In this document: in pieces, positions 44,280-54,704 of the stretch | How positions within the stretch are numbered: the first letter of the stretch is position 1 | Layout: each line of letters starts with the position of its first letter | Source of the DNA: an uncultured Flavobacteriaceae bacterium | Lineage (GTDB): Bacteria; Bacteroidota; Bacteroidia; Flavobacteriales; Flavobacteriaceae | DNA: 64,000 nucleotides | Direction of reading: 5' to 3' | Assembly: GCA_938010765.1 (NCBI GenBank) | Contig: CALLVX010000052.1 | Span: 35,728-99,727, forward strand | Notes under the pieces: model-generated | What the model was told of the DNA's origin: nothing | The model's input: only the letters and a program-made list of their open reading frames with translations | Databases searched by the model: none | Program-made: the position numbers and the translations under genes

Positions 44280-46667
44280 ATGATTAAGAATCACTTAAAA
44301 ATTGCTTGGAGAGGATTAAGAACCAATCCGATGTTCTCGTTCATTAACATTTTTGGCCTTTCGATCGGTTTGGCGATTACCATCTTGCTATTATTGTTCA
44401 TTACCTATGAACGCAGCTACGACACCATGCATTCTAATGAAGAAAATATTTATCGGGTGCTTGTCAATACAGATGAAAGGTATGACAATGAGGTATTTTG
44501 TACCGCCCCGGCGGCTTTGGCTCCGGCCATTCAAAACGACCTGACCGGGATAACTGCTTCCAGAATGTTAAAGCATGGCTTTGGGGATACGGCATTTGTC
44601 AAAGCAGAGAACGATAATTTTTTAGAAAAAGAACTGTACTGGTGCGACCCTGAACTATTCAAAGTTTTTGACATCCCATTTTTAAAGGGAAATCCGGCTA
44701 CCGCCATTAATAGCCCTAATACGGTCGTACTTTCTAAGAGCACCGCGGAAAAGTACTTTGGTACACTTGACCCTATGGGGAAAACGATCGTAATCGATAA
44801 CGAGCAAGAACTAGAGGTCACCGGGGTATATGAAGACTTTGCGGGGAATAGCACGCTGCATTGCAACGCAATCGCTTCGTTCAGTTCTACCTTTGCCGCC
44901 AAGAACCCAAGCTGGGGCAATTCTAGTTTCGAAACTTATATCGCGGTTGATCAAAAAACATCGACTGCGACCCTAGAAAAACAATTCCAAGGTCTACTAG
45001 ATAAAAATGTGGACAAAGAGGGGCAATGGTTTCGTTTTTCCTTACAACCATTGAATCGCGTACATCTGTACTCTGCCGACTTTACAAACTCGTACACCAC
45101 TCGCATCGGAGATATTTCGGAAATACAAAACCTCTCGTTTTTAGCACTTTTAATCTTATTGATTGCCTGTGTGAACTATATGAATTTAATGACCGCGCGA
45201 TCCGAAAAGCGTTCCAAAGATGTGGGGATCAATAAGACACTGGGCGCAAGCACCAGAAGCCTTATTCTACGTTTTTATGCCGAAACTGGCCTGATTACCC
45301 TAGTTGCATTGGTGATAGGAGTAACAGTGGCGATTATTGCAATACCAATTTTTAACGCCCTTACTGGGCAGCAGCTACATACTGGTTTGCTTTTTGGCCC
45401 GGAGCTGTTAGCAGGTCTTTTCGCATTTTGGATATTGACCACCTTGGTAGCTGGTTCATATCCCGCATTTTATTTATCGAATTCTTCCGTAAAATCGGTT
45501 TTAAGTGTTTCCCATAAGAATGCAGGTAGTATAATCAATATTAGGAAAGGTCTTGTGGTATTGCAGTTTGCAGCTTCTGTAATCCTAATCGTTGCCGTAT
45601 TGGTAATCTACCAACAACTACAGTTCATAAAAAGTCAAAAGCTGGGATATGATGCTGAAAATACGGTCGCCATTTCAACTATGGCCATTCAGGGTAGTGC
45701 AAATAAAAGTGCTTTGGTACAAGAGTTAAAGACCTTAAGCAACGTAACCGATGTAGGAATGGCGCAAGGTTTTCCGGGAGTTACCGTTAGCGGTAGGATG
45801 CTATTCAAAAGTGAATCTGATGAAAATGGTATTCAAATTAGCACTAACCGCATTGATAACGAAGTGGTTGATTTACTAAAGTTAGAATTGCTTGCCGGGA
45901 AAGGTTTACCAAAGGTAAAACAGCAAGGCGATACCTTGATCGATGTGCTCGTCAATAAGAAAGCCATTACCTATTTGGGTTATAGTCCTGAGGAAGCCAT
46001 AGGGAAAAAGGCATTGATAGGTGGTTTTCGAGACAATGCTTCGATCGTGGGGGTTGTTGATGATTTTAATTTTGAGTCATTACACCAGCCTATTGGGGCG
46101 TATGCTTTTCATAATGCCAGGACCGAGTATAAATCTTTTGTCTTGGTCCGTTTTAAAAATGCCGGTTTGTCCGATATGATGGGACGATTGGAATCTCGTT
46201 ACAAAGAGGTAGTGCCCGACGCTGCCTTTGAATATATTTTTCTAGATAAGAATATTGAACAGTTGTATGCGCAGGATCGTAAAACGGCCATTATTGGCAC
46301 CATTTTTTGCGCCTTGGCCATATTGGTTGCCTGTATGGGACTGTTCGGCCTAGCGGCCTTTACTGCCGAACAGCGAAAAAAGGAAATAGGAATACGAAAG
46401 GTATTGGGCGCGACTATTTTTGGCATCGCGCAAATGCTATCCAAAGATTTTGTAAAACTGGTATTGGTGGCCTTGGCCATTGGTTTTCCAATCGCATTTT
46501 GGATTATGAACGATTGGCTAAAGGACTTTGCGTACCGTATTCAAATAGATGTTGGAGTGTTCTTGATTGCTGGCTTGGTCGCACTATTGATAGCAATTGT
46601 TACTGTTAGCTTTCAAGCGATCGCCGCGGCGATGGCCAACCCGACTAAAAGTTTAAGAACAGAATGA
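44280..46667 (+). CDS. FtsX/MacB-type ABC permease 3
   Basis: A 795-aa paralogue in the RKVLGA subgroup, 29 bp after permease 2. The N-terminus (HLKIAWRGLRTNPMFSFI) is close to that of permease 2. The first coupling helix is unusual, DVGINKTLGASTRSLIL, with Asn instead of the normal Arg or Lys before KTLG. The second is canonical EIGIRKVLGATIF. The C-terminus is NPTKSLRTE. The 12-bp gap to the next gene repeats word for word between permeases 4 and 5. Confidence 0.9.
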   Translation: MIKNHLKIAWRGLRTNPMFSFINIFGLSIGLAITILLLLFITYERSYDTMHSNEENIYRVLVNTDERYDNEVFCTAPAALAPAIQNDLTGITASRMLKHGFGDTAFVKAENDNFLEKELYWCDPELFKVFDIPFLKGNPATAINSPNTVVLSKSTAEKYFGTLDPMGKTIVIDNEQELEVTGVYEDFAGNSTLHCNAIASFSSTFAAKNPSWGNSSFETYIAVDQKTSTATLEKQFQGLLDKNVDKEGQWFRFSLQPLNRVHLYSADFTNSYTTRIGDISEIQNLSFLALLILLIACVNYMNLMTARSEKRSKDVGINKTLGASTRSLILRFYAETGLITLVALVIGVTVAIIAIPIFNALTGQQLHTGLLFGPELLAGLFAFWILTTLVAGSYPAFYLSNSSVKSVLSVSHKNAGSIINIRKGLVVLQFAASVILIVAVLVIYQQLQFIKSQKLGYDAENTVAISTMAIQGSANKSALVQELKTLSNVTDVGMAQGFPGVTVSGRMLFKSESDENGIQISTNRIDNEVVDLLKLELLAGKGLPKVKQQGDTLIDVLVNKKAITYLGYSPEEAIGKKALIGGFRDNASIVGVVDDFNFESLHQPIGAYAFHNARTEYKSFVLVRFKNAGLSDMMGRLESRYKEVVPDAAFEYIFLDKNIEQLYAQDRKTAIIGTIFCALAILVACMGLFGLAAFTAEQRKKEIGIRKVLGATIFGIAQMLSKDFVKLVLVALAIGFPIAFWIMNDWLKDFAYRIQIDVGVFLIAGLVALLIAIVTVSFQAIAAAMANPTKSLRTE

Positions 46668-46679
46668 ATTTGAAAAAAT

Positions 46680-49055
46680 ATGTTTAAAAATTACCTGTAT
46701 ATCGCTTGGCGAAGACTTACTAAAAATCGTCTCTATACTACCCTCAATGTACTGGGGTTGGGTTCTGGTATAGCGGCTGCAATCCTCATAAGTCTTTGGT
46801 TAGTAGATGAACTAAGTGCTAATCGGTATCATAATGATTATGAGCGAATTGCGTTAATTCATAAGAACCGTCACTACAATGGGGCTGTTTTTACGGAAGT
46901 CTCAAACCCCATACCCTTGGGGCAGGAGTTGCGCAACCAGTTTCCCGATGATTTAGAGGAGGTTGTAGTATCCTCTTATGGTGGGCAACGTTCGCTTCGT
47001 ATTGGAGAGAAAACCTTGCTCCGCAGAGGGCTTTTTATGCAAGAAGGGGGAATTGATATCTTGGGTTTACAGTTGACCCAAGGCGTAATAAAACGCCAAT
47101 TACCACCGAACACCCTGTATATTTCAGAATCGGTTGGCAAGGCACTCTTTGGTGATGAATCGGCTATAGGGAAAGTCGTCCGAATGGATGAAAATGTGAA
47201 TCTTGAAATTGTAGGTGTTTATAAAAATTTACCAAAAAATTCGACCTACCGCGCCATTTCGTTCTATGGTTCCTTTGAGACCTACGCGCATATGGAAGGG
47301 TGGGTGCAGGACTCGAAAACCGATTGGGACAATAACTCATTTCCTATCTATGTAAAACTAGGCGCAAATTCGAATATGGAACAGGTGTCGGCCAAAATCG
47401 AAAAGACACTTTATAAGGCAACAGAAGATCTTACAAAACCTAATTTATTTCTTCACCCAATGGCCAAATGGCATTTATTCACTGAATTTAAAAATGGGAA
47501 GGCGGTCGGTTCCGGGCTACGAAACATATGGTTGTTTGGTACCATAGGTTTACTAATTGTATTGCTTGCAAGTATTAATTTTATGAACTTAAGCACGGCC
47601 AGATCTATTAAAAGGTCCAAAGAAGTGGGTGTTCGCAAGGTAATCGGATCTAGACGAGGGCAACTGATAAAACAGTTTTTCGTTGAAACCTACCTTACTG
47701 TTGGTATCGCGCTATTAATTGGCTTTGTATTGGCTGTGATATTTTTGCCCGGTTTTAATGATATGGCCAACGACCAACTAGAAATTCCTTGGAAAAGTCC
47801 CATATTCATTGGTGCTATGCTACTATTCGCACTCCTAGTCGGATTATTGGCCGGTAGTTATCCAGCTTTTTACCTCTCTTCTTTTAATCCTGTGAGCGTA
47901 CTAAAAGGCTTGCAGAAAAATGGCACCAATGAGGCACTGTTCCGTAAAGGTTTGGTGGTGTTGCAATTTTCAATTTCTGTAGCATTAATTACAGGTACCG
48001 TCTTAATTTATCAACAGATTGATTTTGCAAAGAACCGCCCAATGGGGTATGAGCAAAATAACTTAATCTATTTTCAGAAAAGGTCTACCGAGTTAAGGGG
48101 ACATTTTTGGGCAATGAGAGAAGACTTGTTGGCCTCCGGGGGTATTGTTGAAATGGCCGAATCCTCTGGCCCGGTTACCGAAATGTGGACCATGGGAACC
48201 GGGTTTCAATGGCAGGGGAAAGAAGCAGATTCGAACGAAGATTTTATAACGCTACAAGTGACTCCCGAATTTGGGGAAACCGTAGAATGGGACATTACGA
48301 AGGGGCGTGATTTCTCAAGGAACTTTGAAGCGGATAACGAAACCATCATTTTAAACGAATCTGCCTTAGAATATATGGGCTTCGAAGACCCTATTGACCA
48401 GGTAATTCGTTGGGAGGGTATTGATTATAAGGTAATAGGAGTCTGTAAAAACCTCGTACTTGAGTCTCCATTTGAAAAAGTACGCCCCACGATTTTTACA
48501 ATGAAAAAGGCCAACCTGCCTTTTGTGACAATGCGAATGAATCCAAGCCTGACAGTAGCTGAAAGCCGATCGCGGGTTATCAAGGCACTACAGGGGTTCA
48601 GTCCGCAAGGTTCCTTTAATATCCGTTTTGTTGATGAGGAGTTCGGACAAAAATTATGGCGTGAAAAACAAGTGGCGCAATTGGCTACTTCCTTAGCTGT
48701 GATGGCAGTTTTTATTAGCTTCTTGGGCATTTATGGCCTCTCCTCCTTTATGGCCGAACAACGAAATAAAGAGATTGGTATTCGCAAAGTATTGGGTGCA
48801 TCGGTCCCCACTATTTTAAGGCTAATGGTGACAGATTTTATAGCGCCTACGGCCATTGGTTGCCTTTTGGCATTTCCGGCGGCTTACTTCTATATGAACG
48901 AATGGCTTGCGACCTATGAATTTAAGATCGAGATTTCATTAATGGTTTTTATAGTGGTTGGATCGGGAACGGTAGTTCTTACCCTTATCACAGCAGGAGT
49001 ACGATCTATTAGGGCTGCTAATATGAACCCTGCTAAAAGTTTACGAACCGAATGA
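46680..49055 (+). CDS. FtsX/MacB-type ABC permease 4
   Basis: A 791-aa paralogue 12 bp after permease 3. Coupling helices: EVGVRKVIGSRRGQLIKQFF in the first half and EIGIRKVLGASVPTIL in the second. The first core begins with a short sensor-like stretch (YERIALIHKNRHYNGAVF near 52-69). The second core includes a tryptophan-rich segment (MWTMGTGFQW near 501-510). The C-terminus is NPAKSLRTE. It is the closest to permease 3 by junction sequence. Confidence 0.9.
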   Translation: MFKNYLYIAWRRLTKNRLYTTLNVLGLGSGIAAAILISLWLVDELSANRYHNDYERIALIHKNRHYNGAVFTEVSNPIPLGQELRNQFPDDLEEVVVSSYGGQRSLRIGEKTLLRRGLFMQEGGIDILGLQLTQGVIKRQLPPNTLYISESVGKALFGDESAIGKVVRMDENVNLEIVGVYKNLPKNSTYRAISFYGSFETYAHMEGWVQDSKTDWDNNSFPIYVKLGANSNMEQVSAKIEKTLYKATEDLTKPNLFLHPMAKWHLFTEFKNGKAVGSGLRNIWLFGTIGLLIVLLASINFMNLSTARSIKRSKEVGVRKVIGSRRGQLIKQFFVETYLTVGIALLIGFVLAVIFLPGFNDMANDQLEIPWKSPIFIGAMLLFALLVGLLAGSYPAFYLSSFNPVSVLKGLQKNGTNEALFRKGLVVLQFSISVALITGTVLIYQQIDFAKNRPMGYEQNNLIYFQKRSTELRGHFWAMREDLLASGGIVEMAESSGPVTEMWTMGTGFQWQGKEADSNEDFITLQVTPEFGETVEWDITKGRDFSRNFEADNETIILNESALEYMGFEDPIDQVIRWEGIDYKVIGVCKNLVLESPFEKVRPTIFTMKKANLPFVTMRMNPSLTVAESRSRVIKALQGFSPQGSFNIRFVDEEFGQKLWREKQVAQLATSLAVMAVFISFLGIYGLSSFMAEQRNKEIGIRKVLGASVPTILRLMVTDFIAPTAIGCLLAFPAAYFYMNEWLATYEFKIEISLMVFIVVGSGTVVLTLITAGVRSIRAANMNPAKSLRTE

Positions 49056-49067
49056 ATTTGAAAAAAT

Positions 49068-51497
49068 ATGAACACTTTATTCCTTAAAATAGCGACTCGA
49101 TATCTGGTAAAGAACAAACTCTATTCGTTTCTTAATATCGCTGGTTTGGCGGTAGGAATCGCTTCGTTTTTATTGATCATGATTTATGTGAACTACGAAC
49201 GCAGCTATGATCGGTTCGAGAATTCGGACTTGGTGTATAGAGCATATCTCGATTATAAGGAGGGTGATTCTTTTGAGCCGGGCGATACCCAGACCTCCAA
49301 TCTCACCGGCCCTAGTTTAAAGGATATCTTCCCGGAAATTACAGAACAAGTCCGTTTTTTTTGGCTCGATAAGGCCGCCTTTGTTTACAATGGGGCAATT
49401 GTAGAGGCTTCAAAAGGGGCTATGGCAGATGCTTCCTACTTTGACGTATTTCCTTATAAACTTGTTCAGGGCAATGCCAATGAAGCCTTGGAAGCACCTA
49501 ACAGTATGGTGTTGTCCGAATCAATTGCTAAAAAAATATTTGGTAATGAAGAGGCACTGGGCAAAACCATTAAATTTCTATGGTCTGGAATGGAACTAAT
49601 GGTTACCGTTACTGGCGTGCGGGAAGATGTCACGACCAATACTCATTTTGAGAATAATTTTTTACTCTCATTTAACACCTACAAAACATGGGAAGCTTTT
49701 GAAGGGCAAGCAAGAGAACCCAATTGGAACCTAAATATGTACTATACTTACTTTAAGGTTGCTGAGAATACAGATTTTGGATCGCTTCAGCAAAAAGTGA
49801 TGGCACATAATCTTGGTAATGAAGATGCAGACAATGAACGACATAATATAGAACCGATTGAAGACATTCATTTGCATTCCGATAAACCCTATGAAATTCA
49901 AACCAATGGTAGTATTACCAGAGTTCGGTTTTTATCGGCCATTGCTTTTGTGATTTTACTTCTTTCCTGGTTGAACTATATCAATCTTGCTACTACAAAA
50001 TCGTTGGAGCGTGCAAAAGAGATCGGGGTGCGAAAAGTGGCAGGTGCCCAAAAAAGACAGCTAATTATTCAGGGGGTATTGGAATCGATGCTGTTAAATG
50101 TGGTTTCATTGATAATTGGTTTGGGAATTGTATTGTTTACATTACCATGGTACAGATCACTTACGAACAAAGCGGTAGGGGTTGAATTCCTAAGTGATCC
50201 ATTTATTTTTGGAGTGTTAGGAATTGTTTTTTTAGGAATGATACTGGCTGCGCTATACCCCGCTTTCTTGCTTAGTGGATATGCCCCGTCTGCTGCGCTA
50301 AAAGGAGAAATTAAAACATCCCCTGTAGGGTCTGGTATCCGAAAAGGACTTGTAATGACACAATTTGTCACTACCATTATACTTATTTCTGGAACACTGA
50401 TTATTAGCAAGCAGCTGAATTTCTTACGAAATAAATCGCCTGGGTTAGATTTAACTAAGGTGATAAGTTTACAAGGGGAAATTGTGAGCCAAGGAGCTGA
50501 TTCTCTTAGAGCCACCAATTTTTCAGCCTTAAGGTCCGAATTGAAGAAGTATCCTTTTGTAACAGAAGTGGTCGGCGCTGCGACCTACCCTGGCGACAGC
50601 TACGATAATTTAGGTTCATTTGTTGGTATTATCTACCCCGACGGTACAACGGAAGAGCAAATTATCTATTACAATTACGCAGCGAATGAAGGCTATTTTG
50701 ATGTTGTTGGAATTGATATCATTGCCGGAAACGACTTTTTACCAACACAATCCGGTAGTAGCGATCAGATAATAATCAATCAGAAAATGGCGGCCATTAT
50801 GGGCTTCTCGAATCTAGAGGAAGTCATTGGAAAAACAGTAAAATTCTGGGGAGAGGAAAGGGTCGTGCAAGGCGTTATTGAAAACTATCATCATTTTGGA
50901 CTCAAGAATCAAATAATACCCATGCTCGTTCTTCATAGAAATACCAACTATAATTTATTGGTGAAATTAAATGAACAGGCGCTTAGCGGTAATGCGTTAA
51001 CAGGCGCGCTTGTAGACATTAGAAAAAAATGGGATGACGTTTTTCCGCAAAGCACCTTCAATTATACCTTTTTGGATCAGAAATTTGAAGCACAATACAA
51101 AGAGGATCGCGCCTTTGGGTCGGCATTTCAATTTTTTACCATACTCGCCATTATCATCGCCTCTTTAGGCCTTTTTGGCCTTACCTCATATACCTGTATC
51201 CAACGGCAGAAAGAGATCGGTGTTCGCAAGGTCAATGGGGCTTCGGTTATACAGGTAGTAACATTGCTGAACAAAGATTTTATCAAATGGGTCGGTATTG
51301 CTTTTTTGATTGCCGTACCTATTACCCGATATATCATGAGCCATTGGCTAGAGGGCTTTGCATACAAGACCAACATGAGTTGGTGGGTATTTGTTCTATC
51401 CGGTTTCATTGCCTTGTTCGTTGCTATTTTAACAGTAAGCTGGCAAAGTTTGAAGGCCGCTGTTGCAAACCCTGTGGAAGCATTACGGAATCAATAA
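49068..51497 (+). CDS. FtsX/MacB-type ABC permease 5
   Basis: An 809-aa paralogue that starts the RKVNGA pair. Coupling helices are EIGVRKVAGAQKRQLIIQ and EIGVRKVNGASVIQVV. The C-terminal block (HWLEGFAYKTNMSWWVF, ending NPVEALRNQ) is shared only with permease 6, so the two are sister copies. The first core lacks any obvious catalytic motif. It precedes permease 6 by 19 bp when the ATG at 51517 is used. Confidence 0.9.
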   Translation: MNTLFLKIATRYLVKNKLYSFLNIAGLAVGIASFLLIMIYVNYERSYDRFENSDLVYRAYLDYKEGDSFEPGDTQTSNLTGPSLKDIFPEITEQVRFFWLDKAAFVYNGAIVEASKGAMADASYFDVFPYKLVQGNANEALEAPNSMVLSESIAKKIFGNEEALGKTIKFLWSGMELMVTVTGVREDVTTNTHFENNFLLSFNTYKTWEAFEGQAREPNWNLNMYYTYFKVAENTDFGSLQQKVMAHNLGNEDADNERHNIEPIEDIHLHSDKPYEIQTNGSITRVRFLSAIAFVILLLSWLNYINLATTKSLERAKEIGVRKVAGAQKRQLIIQGVLESMLLNVVSLIIGLGIVLFTLPWYRSLTNKAVGVEFLSDPFIFGVLGIVFLGMILAALYPAFLLSGYAPSAALKGEIKTSPVGSGIRKGLVMTQFVTTIILISGTLIISKQLNFLRNKSPGLDLTKVISLQGEIVSQGADSLRATNFSALRSELKKYPFVTEVVGAATYPGDSYDNLGSFVGIIYPDGTTEEQIIYYNYAANEGYFDVVGIDIIAGNDFLPTQSGSSDQIIINQKMAAIMGFSNLEEVIGKTVKFWGEERVVQGVIENYHHFGLKNQIIPMLVLHRNTNYNLLVKLNEQALSGNALTGALVDIRKKWDDVFPQSTFNYTFLDQKFEAQYKEDRAFGSAFQFFTILAIIIASLGLFGLTSYTCIQRQKEIGVRKVNGASVIQVVTLLNKDFIKWVGIAFLIAVPITRYIMSHWLEGFAYKTNMSWWVFVLSGFIALFVAILTVSWQSLKAAVANPVEALRNQ

Positions 51498-51516
51498 AAT
51501 CATAAAAGTAACCATT

Positions 51517-53898
51517 ATGTTTAAGCATATTATGAAATTATTTTTAAGAAACATCCGCAATAATACGGGTACTTTCCTAATAAATATTATTGGACTCGGA
51601 ATCGGTATTGCGGCTTTCCTTGTCTTGGCGTTATATGTTTATAATGACCTGACTTATAATCAGTTTAATGAGAACTTGGTGAATATTTATAGGGTACAGG
51701 AACGTTACCCAGATGGTAACGGAGATACTACCAAAGGATTGGTGCTGCCAAAACTGTTGGAAGAGGTACCGGAAGTAGAAAATGGGACTAGAATTTTCGA
51801 TTGGGACGGTTACCGACTAAGTCATGGGGATATCGCTTTTGAAGAAAACGTACTGTATGTTGACACCGGTTTCTTTTCGGTATTCTCATTTCCCTTTGTA
51901 GAAGGCTTTCCAAACAACATACTCGATGGGAAGTTCGATGCGGTCATTAGTAAGTCGTTCGCCCAAAAGTACTTTGGCAATGACCAGGCCTTGGGAAAAC
52001 AATTGCAAGTAGGGTTTGAAAATACTTTTTTAACGGTTAAAGGGGTTGTAGATATTCCAGAGAATTCTTCGGTGAAGTTCGATATAGTCACTTCTTATGA
52101 AACCGGACAGACCATATCACCTTGGGTCAAAGATGTACATGATTGGTACAATACTTTTTCAATTACCTATGTGTTATTACGACCTGGCACAAAAGCAGGT
52201 ACTATCCAAGAAAAACTACAGCGCCTTGTAAAAGAAAATTTTCTACCTGTGGGCGAGAGTTCGACAAAGCTCCAGCTTCTGGCTTTTTCCGACTATCATG
52301 CTATGATGGAGTCGGACCAAACGATGATTTTGATACTAAGCTTCATTGCCTTGGGTATTTTAGGAATAGCAATTGTCAATTTTATTAATTTGACGATCAC
52401 CAGCACTTGGTCTAGAACCAAAGAGATGGGAATAAAAAAAGTGCATGGAGCTAGTAAAAAGCATTTAGTAGTTCAAATTGTAACAGAATCACTGCTTATT
52501 GGTTTGGTTGCGGTACTTCTCGGGGTTATGTTGACCATCTTTTTGTTGGTACCTTCTTTCAACGGTTTGTTTGAAACCAACCTAGGACTGGAAGCCTTTG
52601 AACTTTCGATGCTTATTCCATTGTTAGTAGGGATTTGGCTACTGGTTGGTCTCGTTTCCGGTTTGGTGCCTGCCTTTGTATGGGCACGGGCAAAATTGAT
52701 TCAAAGTCTGAAGGGAAAAGTACTATCGGGCACAAAGCGATCAGGTTCAAAATACGCTTCCATAGTCGTGCAATTTGTCATCGCCATGATACTAATATCG
52801 GGTACTTTGCTAATTCGGAAGCAGACGAATTATATGATTGAAAAAGACCCCAAATTCGATAATGAAAATGTGCTGGTAGCACAAACAGATTATTGGCAAT
52901 TCAAAGATTTGGAGAAAACATCCCAACAGTTAGAACGCATCTCAAAGGAATTAGAGGCGAGTCCGCTCGTCGCTTCTGTAGGCTTTACGGGTAGCATACC
53001 AGGGGATTATGACGAAAATTACAATTCATTTTATCCTGAGACAATAAGTGATTTGGGGGTAATTAGTTTGCGAAAGTCGTATGTAGGAGACAACTACTTT
53101 AAGACGATGGGCATTCCAATTATAAGTGGTCAAGGTTTTGATTCGGAAAAGGCTTCCTTAGAAAATACGGTCGTGTTGAATCGAACGGCGATGAATCGCT
53201 TAGGTTTTGAAAAAGCCGAAGGACAAATTCTTAGAGAAGGCCGAGAAAATGGAACCCGATACAGATTGATCGGTGTCATAGAAGACTTTAATTACCAAGG
53301 GGCGCAGCACGAAATGCAACCTTTGGCTCATTTTTATTACAAGGTCGATAATTTTGCCGAATGGGATTATCTGACCATTCGGGCAAAGAAAGGAGCCAGT
53401 CTTCAGGTACTGGAACTTTTAAAAGATAAATGGAGCTCTATGTTGCCCGAAGGGATGCTCTCCCATTTTTTTGCCGATGAAAAATTGAACACCTATTACC
53501 GAGAATACACAAGGATAAATACTATTATCACCTGGTTTTCAATACTCGCTATTTTACTTTCCTGCATTGGTCTGTTTGCGCTATCGACCCATGCGATGGC
53601 TCGAAGACGAAAAGAAATTGGCATTCGCAAGGTAAATGGGGCGAAAGTATCCGAAATACTTGCCATGCTTAATAAAGACTTTTTGAAATGGGTGATATTA
53701 GCCTTTGTAATTGCTATTCCCATTTCCTGGTACGCTATGGAAAAATGGCTAGAAAGCTTTGCATACAAAACGGAACTCAGTTGGTGGTTGTTCGCACTTT
53801 CTGGGTTTGCAGCAATGGCAATTGCATTTTTAACAGTGAGTTGGCAGAGTTTCCGTGCGGCAGTGACCAATCCGGTAGAGGCCTTGCGTGAAGAATAG
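51517..53898 (+). CDS. FtsX/MacB-type ABC permease 6
   Basis: A 793-aa paralogue, sister of permease 5 (RKVNGAK, WLESFAYKTELSWW, NPVEALREE). An upstream in-frame ATG at 51463 would overlap the end of permease 5 and add 18 non-family residues, so ATG 51517 (MFKHIMKLFLRNIR) is preferred. The first coupling helix is EMGIKKVHGASKKHLVV. It ends 62 bp before the head-GIN gene, which interrupts the permease run. Confidence 0.9.
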   Translation: MFKHIMKLFLRNIRNNTGTFLINIIGLGIGIAAFLVLALYVYNDLTYNQFNENLVNIYRVQERYPDGNGDTTKGLVLPKLLEEVPEVENGTRIFDWDGYRLSHGDIAFEENVLYVDTGFFSVFSFPFVEGFPNNILDGKFDAVISKSFAQKYFGNDQALGKQLQVGFENTFLTVKGVVDIPENSSVKFDIVTSYETGQTISPWVKDVHDWYNTFSITYVLLRPGTKAGTIQEKLQRLVKENFLPVGESSTKLQLLAFSDYHAMMESDQTMILILSFIALGILGIAIVNFINLTITSTWSRTKEMGIKKVHGASKKHLVVQIVTESLLIGLVAVLLGVMLTIFLLVPSFNGLFETNLGLEAFELSMLIPLLVGIWLLVGLVSGLVPAFVWARAKLIQSLKGKVLSGTKRSGSKYASIVVQFVIAMILISGTLLIRKQTNYMIEKDPKFDNENVLVAQTDYWQFKDLEKTSQQLERISKELEASPLVASVGFTGSIPGDYDENYNSFYPETISDLGVISLRKSYVGDNYFKTMGIPIISGQGFDSEKASLENTVVLNRTAMNRLGFEKAEGQILREGRENGTRYRLIGVIEDFNYQGAQHEMQPLAHFYYKVDNFAEWDYLTIRAKKGASLQVLELLKDKWSSMLPEGMLSHFFADEKLNTYYREYTRINTIITWFSILAILLSCIGLFALSTHAMARRRKEIGIRKVNGAKVSEILAMLNKDFLKWVILAFVIAIPISWYAMEKWLESFAYKTELSWWLFALSGFAAMAIAFLTVSWQSFRAAVTNPVEALREE

Positions 53899-53960
53899 TT
53901 GTAAAAAAAAGAGTGATTAAATAGATTGGTCCTACCAAGGCCCTTTCAAAAAGTAAACAA

Positions 53961-54686
53961 ATGAAAAAGATACTAGCAAGTGTTTTAATGGTGCTTTGTG
54001 CTTTTCCTTTGAGTGCACAAGACAGAAAGCGGATAAAGGGAAATGGAGAAATCGTCACCGATGAACGTGTAACGGAAGACTATTCCGCTATTTCGGTATC
54101 CGGGTTTTATGAAGTAAAACTGATTGAGGGCAAAGAAGGTCAATTAAGGCTGGAAGGGGAGGCCAATCTGCTAGCTAATATAGAGACTTATGTTGAAGAT
54201 GATATGTTGGTCGTGAAATCAAGAAAAGGTTTTAACCTTATACCAACTAGGAACAAGGGTGTCTATATTACCATACCGGTTGCTGAAATCGAATCGCTTC
54301 ACTTTTCGGGCTCGGGAAAGGTAGTAAGTGAGAAAACACTTGATAATGACCGATTGCACATTCGTACTTCGGGTGCCAGGAGCATAGATTTGTTGGTGAA
54401 AGCGACCAAACTTTCGGTAAAAACCTCCGGCTCTAGCAAGGTGCGCTTAAAAGGTTCTTCTGATGAGATTGAAGTACGATCATCGGGCTCATCGAATATA
54501 CGTGGGTATCAAATGCTAACGGATTACGCCAAGTTGACCCTGTCAGGTACCTCAGATGTAGAGTTGACCATAAACGAATCTCTTTCTGCGAGAGTTTCGG
54601 GTTCAGGGAACCTTCAGTATGAGGGAGATCCCGAAAAAGTAACGCACAGCCTATCTGGATCAGGGAGTGTTCGAAACATAAAATAA
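53961..54686 (+). CDS. Exported head-GIN (DUF2807) protein
   Basis: A 241-aa protein with a signal peptide (MKKILASVLMVLCAFPLSAQ) and a right-handed beta-helix made of short repeats with SGSG, TSGS, SSGSS and SGSGN turns (about 105-240), diagnostic of the DUF2807 head-GIN domain. Such proteins are surface or periplasmic and often encoded near stress or transport loci; no activity is established. Here it lies inside the permease run, 18 bp before permease 7, so it is surely part of the operon. Confidence 0.87.
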   Translation: MKKILASVLMVLCAFPLSAQDRKRIKGNGEIVTDERVTEDYSAISVSGFYEVKLIEGKEGQLRLEGEANLLANIETYVEDDMLVVKSRKGFNLIPTRNKGVYITIPVAEIESLHFSGSGKVVSEKTLDNDRLHIRTSGARSIDLLVKATKLSVKTSGSSKVRLKGSSDEIEVRSSGSSNIRGYQMLTDYAKLTLSGTSDVELTINESLSARVSGSGNLQYEGDPEKVTHSLSGSGSVRNIK

Positions 54687-54704
54687 GCTCGTAAAAATAA
54701 AATC

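Noticed and set aside
51463..51516. Longer start for permease 6
   Set aside because: The 18 extra residues overlap permease 5 and match no family member.
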